A stretch of DNA of 64,000 bases from a virus, in IMG/VR virus record IMGVR_UViG_3300043137_000362, positions 1 to 64,000 of that record. One strand, written 5' to 3'. The stretch's first letter is position 1; each line of letters begins with the position of its first letter. A program made the position numbers and the translations under genes. The notes beneath the pieces were generated by a model. That model searched no databases, was not told where the DNA came from, and saw only the letters and a program-made list of their open reading frames with translations. Below, one piece after another: positions 33,926 to 43,700 of the stretch.

Positions 33926-35325
33926 TATATACCTACGTTTACAATTTCTATGTGTTTATCTATTTTTTCAATTCCATGAACTACAAACTGAAGTGTCGAT
34001 AATCCATCGTTTTTTAATAATTCTAAATTTTCAGTTACTTCGTTTGTAAATCTAAGTTGATTCCAACGTGTAGCTTCGTTTTTCCAACCATTTCCAACAA
34101 ATCCATTTTCTTCATGTTTCAATGATTTAAATAATGATTTTCGTCTATATGGAATCTGAATGATTGTGGATGGGTTGATTTCCCTTTTTACAATTTCACA
34201 TTTAATAATTTTACCATTATTATCATTATTTGATAAATCAGTTAAATGGTAATTATCAATAAATTCAGAATCATAATGTAATTGTAAATTATCAGTTGGT
34301 ATATTTGTTTTACTTTCAACTATCGATTGTATTTCCGTATCTGTTAAAATTCTATCGTAATATGCAAAGTATTCAAAATATCCTTTAAACCAATTTGGAA
34401 TTATTTCTCTACTAGGATTACCAACTCCCAAATACATAAATTCTTCTTTCCTATAAGTTGGATAGAATCTTCTAATTTCAGTAGTTTCTCCAATAAATTT
34501 AGCATCTTGATACATTTTAATTGTAGTTGATGCAGAATCGTAAGTTAGAGTAATATTAGTTCTATACGTTGGTAGTATTTCACTATTTAGATATATCGCT
34601 TTTCTAGTTGAATCAAATACACAAAAATTATATCTATTAAAAGAAGTGTATGATATTGCAAAATCATAACCAGGAATACTAAATATAGTAAATTCATCTG
34701 ATTGTTTGGTGTGATCTAACTTTATATCATTTGGTTCGAAACAAATTGTTATTGAAAAATCTTCAGAAAAATTAATTGGATTTTTTGATTTAACATATGC
34801 ATCAACTCCATTAAATTTTAATACACTTTTATTATTTACAATATTTTTAAGTTTTGTGGTTTGAATTCCTATATTTTGATTTTTACATCTCAAAAATAAA
34901 TCATCATCTTCAAATCCCCATCCCCAATATTTGTTTGAGTATCCATCTATCTTTTCAAAGTCTTCAACTGAAAACATCGTTACTCCACCAAAATAAGTAT
35001 CAAATGATTCTCTCATTTTTTCGGTGGTTTCTACTTCAAAATCAGTAGCAAGATGTATTGGATTAAGTGAGTAAGTATAATCTACATCTAATGGAATCAT
35101 ATCTACATCGTGGAATACTACATAATCACAATGATACTTTTTTGCAAAAGTAAAACCGATATTAAGTAACATTCCACGATTAAATAATTTAGCATCATCT
35201 TGTTGAACTATTATTATTTTATAATCAATATCTGTATTATTTAGATATTTTGAAATAGTTCGATTAAATACTGCTAAATGTTCATGTCTATTTCGGTAAG
35301 GAACAATTATTCCTAATTTAGCCAT
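33925..35325 (-). CDS. Beta-1,4-galactosyltransferase-like (GT7) enzyme with inserted LamG domain, copy 1
   Basis: This 466-residue protein closely follows animal beta-1,4-galactosyltransferases in its motifs: IIVPYRNRHEHL (6-17), LFNRGMLLNIGF (47-58), the metal-binding HDVDMIPLD (72-80), TYFGGVTMFSVEDF (110-123) and KYWGWGFEDDDLFLRC (132-147). A LamG-type domain spans about 165-380 (SVLKFNGVDAYVKS, ITLTYDSASTTIKMYQDAKF, FKGYFEYFAYYDRILTDTEI), and the GT7 tail resumes at about 385 with NDGLSTLQFVVHGIEKID (439-456). The lectin thus interrupts the catalytic fold. It overlaps a small helical gene by eight bases. Donor and acceptor are unknown. Confidence 0.88.
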   Translation of the reverse strand: MAKLGIIVPYRNRHEHLAVFNRTISKYLNNTDIDYKIIIVQQDDAKLFNRGMLLNIGFTFAKKYHCDYVVFHDVDMIPLDVDYTYSLNPIHLATDFEVETTEKMRESFDTYFGGVTMFSVEDFEKIDGYSNKYWGWGFEDDDLFLRCKNQNIGIQTTKLKNIVNNKSVLKFNGVDAYVKSKNPINFSEDFSITICFEPNDIKLDHTKQSDEFTIFSIPGYDFAISYTSFNRYNFCVFDSTRKAIYLNSEILPTYRTNITLTYDSASTTIKMYQDAKFIGETTEIRRFYPTYRKEEFMYLGVGNPSREIIPNWFKGYFEYFAYYDRILTDTEIQSIVESKTNIPTDNLQLHYDSEFIDNYHLTDLSNNDNNGKIIKCEIVKREINPSTIIQIPYRRKSLFKSLKHEENGFVGNGWKNEATRWNQLRFTNEVTENLELLKNDGLSTLQFVVHGIEKIDKHIEIVNVGI

Positions 35326-35515
35326 TTATAGTTGGGTCTTTTGGTTTGGTAGTATTGTGCCATTCTGATAAGTAATACTGAATACGATTACTCCACTCAT
35401 CCTTATCAATTTCCTCAAACCAAATTGTCAATGCATCAAGAGAGTTAGCAATTTTTTCTAATGCTTTAATTTTTCTCTCTTCTAAAATTTGTTGACTTTC
35501 ATCTAATTTTGCCAT
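35318..35515 (-). CDS. Small helical protein of 65 residues
   Basis: This short protein is mostly one charged helix (LDESQQILEERKIKALEKIANSL in meaning, split by a turn) followed by LTIWFEEIDKDEW and a Pro/Lys tail. It has no recognisable family. It is preceded by a TATATTTATA motif 25 bases upstream and overlaps the start of the galactosyltransferase-like gene by eight bases, so its translation may feed that of the transferase. Confidence 0.6.
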   Translation of the reverse strand: MAKLDESQQILEERKIKALEKIANSLDALTIWFEEIDKDEWSNRIQYYLSEWHNTTKPKDPTING

Positions 35516-35540
35516 AACTTTTTTGTTTATTAATTGTATA

Positions 35541-35550
35541 TATAAATATA
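35541..35550 (-). promoter_or_regulatory. Late-promoter candidate inside the glycan island
   Basis: Coding-strand TATATTTATA, 25 bases before the ATG of the 65-residue gene, in a 42-base gap, one of only two real gaps in the island. Confidence 0.5.
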
Positions 35551-35557
35551 TTTTTTT

Positions 35558-36409
35558 TTAAATTTGAACAATTATTCTTGATAATCTATCCCATTTAGAA
35601 TAATCCCAATGTGAATTATGAACCATCCACTCCATTTTAAATTCGGAATTATTCATATCAATTTTCCAATCATTAATTTCGATTGCTTTATACATTTTTA
35701 GATATTCTTGCCAAAAGGTATAATCCTCCTTTGTTTCGGCTACTTCCTTCAAACGTTCTAAAACAGTTGAATCCCATTTAAAATGATGAACTTGTATTAA
35801 CCCCTCACCTCTACCAACGGGGTAGCGTTTTTTATGTTTAATATTGTATTTACCCCAACTATTAGTTCCATCACCAAAATCTACATAATGTTGACCAGGT
35901 GTTACATTAACCGAACCTTTCATTACACATACTTTGTTAGGGCATGCACCACTCAATGGATACCTGAAAAATCCAGCATTACCGAATAATTTCCAAACGT
36001 TAGAGGTTGGGGTTACGTTTGGAAATTCACCACCTTCACCGATTCTATCTAAAAACCCACCTGTAATAAATTCCCATTCGTTTTCTTCACATTCGGAAAT
36101 CATTTCTTTTAGTGGTTTTGGGTAAACTTGAAGTTCATCATCATCTGAAACTATCCACCATTCATTTGGTTTTGTTGATTTTACTAAATTATATAAATCA
36201 GTAACACGTTCCCAATTAAATTTAGGTTCGGTGACAACCATATAAGGTGTAATACCTAAATCAGTAATTTGTTTTAATATACCATCGTTTTCAGATTGTC
36301 TATAAACTACAACATATACCTCATCAACTATATCTTTATAGTGATTCAACATATGAGGCAACATAGTAATATTATGTCCTACAACCGTAACTAAATTTAT
36401 TTTTGACAT
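35558..36409 (-). CDS. Glycosyltransferase, GT2/GT92-like
   Basis: This 283-residue protein looks like a GT-A fold sugar transferase: NLVTVVGHNITMLPHMLNHY at the N-terminus, VDEVYVVVYRQSEND, then the metal-binding WWIVSDDDELQVYP. PLSGACPNKVCVMKG and QVHHFKWDSTVLERL fit the acceptor half of related phage and bacterial enzymes. No membrane segment is present. It overlaps the methyltransferase gene by 13 bases. The family placement is by motif only. Confidence 0.75.
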   Translation of the reverse strand: MSKINLVTVVGHNITMLPHMLNHYKDIVDEVYVVVYRQSENDGILKQITDLGITPYMVVTEPKFNWERVTDLYNLVKSTKPNEWWIVSDDDELQVYPKPLKEMISECEENEWEFITGGFLDRIGEGGEFPNVTPTSNVWKLFGNAGFFRYPLSGACPNKVCVMKGSVNVTPGQHYVDFGDGTNSWGKYNIKHKKRYPVGRGEGLIQVHHFKWDSTVLERLKEVAETKEDYTFWQEYLKMYKAIEINDWKIDMNNSEFKMEWMVHNSHWDYSKWDRLSRIIVQI

Positions 36410-37167
36410 CTTCTAACAAGTGTTAGACCAGTTGATGCTGGTTTATTTTTTTGTATTCCAAAATTAAATAAATCAAATGTTTCCCAATCTGAATTATCTT
36501 TAAGTTCTTGTGCGAATTTAATTGGTCCATGCCAATCATCAAAATCACCCCTATCCTTTACTTCATTTGTTATAATGTATTTATCACCATAATTTGGGTC
36601 TGTATCGTGTATTGAAATAATACCATTTGGTGAAAGAAGTTGTGAATACATTTCGAAATCATTTTTCACATCCTCATATGAATGTCCAGCATCGATGTGT
36701 AAGTAATCAATCTGAATATCGTTTAATACGAAAAAATTGTGAAATGCTTCTTCAGTAGTTTTGGTAATAATACGTGGATGAAACGTTCTTCTAAAAAATG
36801 ATTCTTCTCTTGCCCAATTTACATTTCCACCAACACCATTCATCGCATCAACTACAAATGTTGCACCAATATCACCCCAATTGTAATCACCATTACCTTC
36901 AAAGATTTTGGCTTCATATAAATCAACTCTAGCTTGAGTCATTAAACGAGGGATGAATCCACCACCACTGCCTAAACATACGCAATTTTTAGCTCGCATA
37001 TACTGAATTAGTGAATAAACAATCAACCCATCCCCTAAGTGTAAATCAGTTGCCCCATGAGACCAACGATACGGGACAGGTGAATATTCTTCTTCGTGAG
37101 ATTCGTTAAATTCTAAATTGTTCGTAAGATTATTTCGAAGATAATCCAGTTTGTAGAGTGGCTCCAT
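36397..37167 (-). CDS. Class I SAM-dependent methyltransferase
   Basis: This 256-residue protein shows the SAM-binding loop CVCLGSGGGFIPRLM (about 62-76) and the region DYLHIDAGHSYEDVKNDFEM, followed by LLSPNGIISIHDTD, which is typical of class I methyltransferases that act on sugars or small acceptors. Length is normal. It is the first gene after an unusual leader with two G5 tracts and a doubled TATATTTATA motif. Methylation of the island's glycan is inferred from context. Confidence 0.85.
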   Translation of the reverse strand: MEPLYKLDYLRNNLTNNLEFNESHEEEYSPVPYRWSHGATDLHLGDGLIVYSLIQYMRAKNCVCLGSGGGFIPRLMTQARVDLYEAKIFEGNGDYNWGDIGATFVVDAMNGVGGNVNWAREESFFRRTFHPRIITKTTEEAFHNFFVLNDIQIDYLHIDAGHSYEDVKNDFEMYSQLLSPNGIISIHDTDPNYGDKYIITNEVKDRGDFDDWHGPIKFAQELKDNSDWETFDLFNFGIQKNKPASTGLTLVRRCQK

Positions 37168-37330
37168 TAATCGAGGTTAGTATTACTAGCTTATAGTTAA
37201 ATAAGTATTATTAAAATAGTATAAGTAAAAGTGTAGTAGTTATTAAGCTTAGTAGCTAACCCCCTACCCCCTTTATTATAAGTATGCAAGTTTGTTTCAA
37301 ACGTATATAAATATATATAAATATATTGAG
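37168..37330 (-). other. Gene-free leader of the glycan island
   Basis: This 163-base gap has stops in all frames and no gene. Its promoter-like end holds two tandem TATATTTATA motifs. On the coding strand it carries two runs of five G separated by TA (complement of 37260-37271), striking in such AT-rich DNA. No strong terminator hairpin is visible. Confidence 0.5.
37306..37325 (-). promoter_or_regulatory. Tandem late-promoter candidates at the head of the glycan island
   Basis: Two back-to-back copies of coding-strand TATATTTATA (37306-37315 and 37316-37325), about 140 bases before the methyltransferase ATG. The longer distance implies a leader of about 130 bases if transcription starts here. 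Confidence 0.5.
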
Positions 37331-38527
37331 TTAGTTTAATAAAATACTACGAATCTTATCTGCCCACTCATTACGATTATCGAATTTTTTCATATAAGTT
37401 TTTATTTTATTGAATTCATTTAATCTTGTTTCGTATGAATCTTTCAAAATAGTCTTAATACATTTGTCAAATTCATTTTTTGTAGCTACCCTATATTTGT
37501 AATCTAATTCGGGTGCCCAATCTTTGTTAATTATTGGTAATTTTCCATAATCAACCGCTTGGAATATAGAATATCCAAATGGTTCTTGAAAATATGCTCC
37601 GTGAAATATACCCCAATTTTTCAACATAAATTGATGATGAATTTCAGGGTCCCATTGGTAAAAATCTATATTTTTGAAAGTGTAAGTGGTAGTATCCCTT
37701 AAATTTTTAACATCATGTTGAGATGTTAAAGCAAATCCTTCATGATCGTTTAACCAATGTAAACATTTTCTAGTCTCGGCTCTCGATGCAAATCCAACTT
37801 TACCATTATCTATATGAGTAGTTAAATTTACATTATGTTTGAACTCATAAAAGTTTGGAATATTATAAGTATAGTTTGGAAATTTTTCAATCATTGAAGT
37901 AGTATTATTTCCAATCCATATCCTTTTTTTGAATGTTGCAATGTAATCATCGTAAAATTCAGCATCTATTTTAGTTTGAGTTTGTAATAAGCTTAGTTCT
38001 GGTATTTTATTTAATACATCAACTAAATCTTTAGCATATGCATGCACAAATACTGAATTAAATTTATCTTCCCATTTCCAAATATGTTCTCTCTTATGAT
38101 AATGTGGGTGTAAAACATGAACTTCCATCGCAGTTTCCAACCATTGTTCTGTTTTATCAGGATCATCTCCGTGAAAATGGAAAACTAAACCTCTTGGTAG
38201 TGATTTTTCATTGAAATTTAATGGACGTTTGGAATCAATTAGTAATTTCCAAGTCTTTTTCATTGGTAGATTCGGCCATACGTGTTCTAAAAAGTAATTA
38301 ACCCATATATCAGCACCACCTACAATTGTATTTCCAGCACCAGTAGTTATTAATACTCGTTGTTGATGTTTTCTTAATCCATTTTCAGTATATAAACGGT
38401 CTTCAATATCAGTAAATTCATTTAAAATTCGGGCAATATCATCTGTATCAATTTCTTGTTTATTTTCGAAATAATCAACTAAATTTTCCTTTAATGTTTG
38501 TAATGATTCTCCGACTACTTTTGTCAT
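37331..38527 (-). CDS. Glycosyltransferase, GT-B fold, family 4-like
   Basis: This 398-residue protein has a helical N-terminal part, then a Rossmann-like start (QRVLITTGAGNTIVGGADIW) and, near the C-terminus, QEPFGYSIFQAVDYGKLPII, the E-x7-E-type donor-binding block of GT4 sugar transferases (E-P-F-G-Y then a small-residue helix). VGFASRAETRKCLHWL may be the phosphate-binding loop region. It is preceded by a TATATTTATA motif 22 bases upstream and no Shine-Dalgarno sequence. It lies between the fibre genes and the rest of the glycan island. Confidence 0.82.
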   Translation of the reverse strand: MTKVVGESLQTLKENLVDYFENKQEIDTDDIARILNEFTDIEDRLYTENGLRKHQQRVLITTGAGNTIVGGADIWVNYFLEHVWPNLPMKKTWKLLIDSKRPLNFNEKSLPRGLVFHFHGDDPDKTEQWLETAMEVHVLHPHYHKREHIWKWEDKFNSVFVHAYAKDLVDVLNKIPELSLLQTQTKIDAEFYDDYIATFKKRIWIGNNTTSMIEKFPNYTYNIPNFYEFKHNVNLTTHIDNGKVGFASRAETRKCLHWLNDHEGFALTSQHDVKNLRDTTTYTFKNIDFYQWDPEIHHQFMLKNWGIFHGAYFQEPFGYSIFQAVDYGKLPIINKDWAPELDYKYRVATKNEFDKCIKTILKDSYETRLNEFNKIKTYMKKFDNRNEWADKIRSILLN

Positions 38528-38549
38528 AATATATAGTTTTTACTCTATA

Positions 38550-38559
38550 TATAAATATA
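38550..38559 (-). promoter_or_regulatory. Late-promoter candidate upstream of the GT4-like gene
   Basis: Coding-strand TATATTTATA, 22 bases before the ATG, in a 79-base gap. The following bases ATAGAG resemble those after the motif at 54087-54096. Confidence 0.55.
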
Positions 38560-38606
38560 TTTTTTCTAAATTATCAATATTTTTTTAGATAATAGAAATT
38601 TAATAT

Positions 38607-40760
38607 TTAATTAATCGGACCAAGTATTACACCCCCACCACCCGAACAATCTCCATAATAAGTAAAGTATCCACTTGAATCTATTGAACCATATACTGAA
38701 CCATCGGAGTAAGCAGTATTATATCCATTGAATACTGAACCATCTGAATTATAATAAGTTTGACCGCTTTGTAATGAACCCAAATAAATGTAGGTGTATA
38801 TTAGGAATGTATCTCCATTTTTATAATTTGCACACGAACCATCACCACTATCAGCTGCAATACTGAAGCTATAATCAGGTGTAGGATTCCCTCCTCCACT
38901 TGATGCTTTTGTTTGAGTTACTACTAACCCAACTGGTTGTAATCCATATCCACTCTGTGGTGTTATTGTTATAGTTCCACTTCGATTTGTGCTAGTATCG
39001 GAATATGATTCAATTGCAACATTTATATTTGTAGTACCAGTTCCATAAGTAGAAGATGGTGTAATCCAACCTTGATCATCACCTACACTCCACACCATTG
39101 AAGATGGTGAAGTTGTTATTGATATTGTTTGATTACCACCATCGGAATTAATTACAAATGATGATGGACTTACACTAAACACTACTGGAAACGCTTGAGT
39201 CACTACTGAAGATGCACTGCCTTGACCTGCACTATTTGATGCTCTAAATGTAATTGTGGCGGTTTTATTAGCACCGGAATTATTATTATTTATAGCATAT
39301 ACACCAACTTGAAAAGAACCAACTCCTGCATTATTTGCAGTTGCAGTCCAAATATTACCATATGGATTTAATACTTCCACATTCCAATCTATTGCAATAA
39401 ATGCAAAATCACCACCACCATTCATCGATATTTCAGCAGTTGATGGAGTTGTTCCCCCATTTACGTTTGCAGTAACTGTCATATAGTTGTAAGACCCATA
39501 TGAGTTATATGCAATATCGTTTGGTGTTGTAATTGAAACGGATGGGATTACTGCAGGTGGTGTTCCCACATCTTGACTAAGTGTTGCAGAATCTGATACA
39601 CCTCCACCTACTTTTGATGCGGTTATCGTAACACTTCTAGCATTTCCGTTATACCCACCTTCACCCTCATAGTTTGGATTTAGGACATATACAAAACTTC
39701 CATTTCCTTGGCCCGAAGTAGTGGTTGGTGCATATGCCCAACTAGAATCATCTGATATTTGCCACGAAGTATTCCAAACCGGTGATGTTTTTACATATAA
39801 AGTATAAGATGTTCCCTGTCCACTTAAATTATATACATTTGTAATATCATTTCCATTAACATCGGTCAAACGGATGTATTCATCCGTAGCAGGTTGAACT
39901 TTGCCCATATCAAACGTAATTGTTCCACCACTATTAGTGTATGCATTTGGTGATGATGGTATTCCAATTGTAACTGAAATCAATCTCGATGTTGAACTTG
40001 CAACTTCTGCAAAAGAAGTTGGTGATGGTGAAAATGAAGTAGCATTACCCAATGAGTAATTAATAGAACCATATTTATCAATCGATACATCACCTGTCCA
40101 ATCTCCCATTGTAAATGTTGCCGCGGGTTGCGTAACTACTACATCTTGTGGAGATGTTTGTTGTCCTGCATTATAATAACCGCTTGGAATTGTCAATTGG
40201 ATATTTATAGTTCGTTGGGTATTTACTCCGACCGTATAATATGATGATGGTGAATTAAATCCAATACCTGCAGCGTTTCCTAAATTATAAATCACAAGAC
40301 CATTACTAGCAACCGATACATTACCAGTCCACATACTATATGAAAATACCGGTGCTGCTTGTTGGGTAGTTGTTAAAGTTCCACTAACCGTTCCGGAATT
40401 TGTATAACCGGATGGAATGTTTATTACTACAACTACACTTCTCGTAGTGTCTGTATCTACTAATGGGAAATATCCGTTTGAATAACCTGTTGAAAATGTA
40501 ATGCTTTTTATGCTACCTTTCGTTGGAGTAGGAGCAGTAACGCCCCCGTTAGAATCCACTCTAAATCCAGTCAATCCTGCAGTAGTGAATGTAAACGGCC
40601 CATTGTAAGTTTTTCCATAAAATTCATCCATACTATGTGGTTTAGTTAAATTTAATTTTGTAGCAGAAGAATCTAAATCAATTTGTGCTCCTGCACTTTG
40701 ATTTAATGCGATATTCAAATCATCAAAACTAAGTTCACCTGAAGATTTTATAGTTCCCAT
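38607..40760 (-). CDS. Fibre or adhesin protein with BACON-like and other repeated beta domains
   Basis: This 717-residue protein begins with a short adaptor (GELSFDDLNIALNQ, then SMDEFYGKTYNGP). Residues 56-290 are three related repeats of about 75 residues, each with a F-x-M-x-x-WTGxVS start, a YxLGNA turn and IPSGYxNxG before a QPA end. Residues 305-400 and 526-617 read like BACON domains (WQISDDSSWAY; WSVGDDQGWITPSS then RSGTITI), which are known mainly from Bacteroidota and their phages. The last 90 residues end in a Gly-rich tail with two cysteines. It follows the S74 fibre with a one-base overlap. A role in glycan or host-surface binding is inferred. Confidence 0.75.
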   Translation of the reverse strand: MGTIKSSGELSFDDLNIALNQSAGAQIDLDSSATKLNLTKPHSMDEFYGKTYNGPFTFTTAGLTGFRVDSNGGVTAPTPTKGSIKSITFSTGYSNGYFPLVDTDTTRSVVVVINIPSGYTNSGTVSGTLTTTQQAAPVFSYSMWTGNVSVASNGLVIYNLGNAAGIGFNSPSSYYTVGVNTQRTINIQLTIPSGYYNAGQQTSPQDVVVTQPAATFTMGDWTGDVSIDKYGSINYSLGNATSFSPSPTSFAEVASSTSRLISVTIGIPSSPNAYTNSGGTITFDMGKVQPATDEYIRLTDVNGNDITNVYNLSGQGTSYTLYVKTSPVWNTSWQISDDSSWAYAPTTTSGQGNGSFVYVLNPNYEGEGGYNGNARSVTITASKVGGGVSDSATLSQDVGTPPAVIPSVSITTPNDIAYNSYGSYNYMTVTANVNGGTTPSTAEISMNGGGDFAFIAIDWNVEVLNPYGNIWTATANNAGVGSFQVGVYAINNNNSGANKTATITFRASNSAGQGSASSVVTQAFPVVFSVSPSSFVINSDGGNQTISITTSPSSMVWSVGDDQGWITPSSTYGTGTTNINVAIESYSDTSTNRSGTITITPQSGYGLQPVGLVVTQTKASSGGGNPTPDYSFSIAADSGDGSCANYKNGDTFLIYTYIYLGSLQSGQTYYNSDGSVFNGYNTAYSDGSVYGSIDSSGYFTYYGDCSGGGGVILGPIN

Positions 40761-43700
40761 TATCGGTTTTCTTTTAACTCTTTAATTTCAGTTTTCAATT
40801 CCTTTATAGCTTGAATAAGTAATGGAACTACTTTTTCATATCTAACTGCCATATAACCATCATCTCTAGTCCCAACCGCTTCGGGTAGAACTTCGTTGAT
40901 TTCTTGTGCAATTATACCAATATCATGTTTTCTGAAAAAGAATCCATCTTCACCTTTACCACCACTTTCAGTATCAATAAATTCATCTGTCCAATCAAAT
41001 TCAACACCATTTATTTTATCAATTTTATCCAATGCATTTTCAATCGGAATTATATTTTCTTTTAATCGTTTATCCGATGTATAAAACGCAGTGATGTTAC
41101 CAGTAGCAGTTATAGCACCACCAACTTCTAACATTGTTCCCGTTCCTGCATTTCTATCCATCTTTACATATTTTGATGAATCTCTACCAACCTGAATACC
41201 ACCTGCAATAATTTCCACAAATGAATTTACCTCAGCAGTTGACCATGTGCAATCTGGCCGATTAGATGAATTTATATAAACACCTTGAGTGTATGTAGAT
41301 TGTATATCAATATCTACGTTTTGAACCAATCTAAACGTATCCCCATTTCCAATAATGGTAATAGTTGAAGTATAACCATTACTCCCATAATACCCAGTCA
41401 TTGGTCCTTGCACGGGCCCGTATGCAGCAGAACTACTAGAACCCAAACTATACTTTATTGCCGGATTTGTTGTGCTTTCCAATGTATACCAGTATGAGTA
41501 TCTAGCTTGATATATAGTATAAGTGGTGTAACCGTCATTTGGTATATAAAAACAAAAACCAGATGAATTATCAGTTAATGAAAATGAATATGTTTTACCA
41601 TTAGTCGAAACCAATGCAGAATTATTTATTGTAGTTGAAATTGTAGCGTTATCATAATAAGTAGCACCATCAAGTGGGCCAGTATAAGTTCCATTGTTTG
41701 AATATGTTCCACTTAAACTACCAAATGATGAATTTTGATTAATTAAAACACGAGGTGCATTACCCGAATCATTTAATGTAATCGTTTTTGAAGTTGAATC
41801 TAAGATAATAGCGTTATTATTGGATGATAAGGTATTCGGTCCAATTGCCCAACCACCAATATATCCCGTATTAACCGTTAATGAGCCACCAAACGAACCT
41901 GAAGCTGCGGATAAGTTTCCTGCGAAAACACCGGCATTGGCATATATAGTTCCGGTAAATGTTCCACTTGTGGCCGTTACTGCTCCGGTAATATCTACCG
42001 AAGTTGCAGTTAAATTACCATTTGAATCTACTTTGAATGGTGAATTTGTTCCTAATGCGATACCATCATTACCTAAATAAACTCCAGCTGCATTTGATGC
42101 ATATGATGATTTGGTACCTGTATAAAATTGACTACCGCCAATTGAGAATCCACCGATATTTCCACTCGGTGCTGATAGTGCACCTTTGAATGATGCTGCT
42201 CCAGCAGATGATATTTTGAATTCTTTCGCAGAAATCCAACCCGCACCTAAAGTTATATCTCCAGCGTTAGTAGTGTAATTATTATCCGAACCTATTGTTC
42301 CTCTATATATTGCATTAGCAGAAAGTGTCCATCCACCTACATCACCTGAGTTATGTGAATCGCCATTACTAAATGAACCAACTTTACCACCATCATTAGC
42401 AGTTGCTGGATTTTTAATAGTAATAGTTCCCACAATGCCCAACGTAGAACCATCCCAAGTTAAAGAGTTTGTAGCGGATTTTAACGACATTTTATACACA
42501 CCACTATCACTACCAATGTATATACCATTTGCGTTATAAACTCCAGCTACGGTCTGACCCAATGAAAAATATGGATACGCAGTTCCACCCGAAAGTGTTA
42601 TGTTTGCAGATGAAACTCCACCGCTATTATTAGTTCCAATATTTAATGTGCTCTGAACATATGAATCTTCAAACAAACCAATTTTAGCTGCTACGAAGAA
42701 ATCTTCCGAACCAAGTGATTCCCAATAAGAACCAACGGTTGGTGGACCAGTTACACCCGTTGCAGTAGAGGTATGTTGTTGGGTTGTAGCATAATAAGTT
42801 CCAGTCCCACTTGCAGGATATAATACCACATCTCTTCGACCTGTTCCTGCTCCCGTACTAAATTGATAAACTCTACCTTCAACCCATGGACCAGTATGAA
42901 CAACACCAGGACCAGTCTGTCCATCCAACGTCACTAAAACTGAATGAGTTTGTGGAACTGATACTTGAACTCCGGTTGATGTAGTATAATTTACATCAAA
43001 TGTTGTAACGATACCCGAAGGTGTTGTTGGTGTAGTTGGGGTTATTGTTTTGTTATTGTTATTCGTTCCATTTACTACATTTGAGATATAAAAACTACCA
43101 GAAGTATAGGGTGACGAATTATCATATGGATATATCGTATTACCCTCAACTACGGAAATTGAAATTGTAGTAGGTGTTCCGTAAACTCCTGTATTACTTC
43201 GTGTCACAATTTGTGATGGTGGAGTTGATACAACAACACCAGGAGCTCCGTTTGAACCATCTACACCTTGTGCTGCGACACCAATACTAAAATTAATAGT
43301 TTGAGAATCGGGTGTTCCTTCGGAGTTGATATAACTGATTAACGCAGAACCACTTGCAGATTGTGATAATGAACCTGTGTAAATAATATTAGCAGTTTGT
43401 GCAGATTGTGAAAAATATGCACTTACATTACTAATAGTAAATTTATTTGTTCCATTACCATAGGTGTAGTTAGATGCACCTTCTTTAACCGAAACGTTTA
43501 TTGGTAAGGGTGTCCCAACTCCACTTAATGAACCTGATGTGATTGTTTGTGATTGTGGATTTCCAAATACTGAAATAATTGGTGGAGTTTTCTTTGCTTT
43601 TGAATATGATACAATTTTTGAAACATCAGTTGTATCACCATATCCATCCTTATATCTAATATTTAATTCTAACGAACCCGTATCCGAATCCAATCTTGTT

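Noticed and set aside
37260-37271. Possible G-quadruplex on the coding strand
   Set aside because: Only two G runs are present, too few for an intramolecular quadruplex; kept only as an odd leader.
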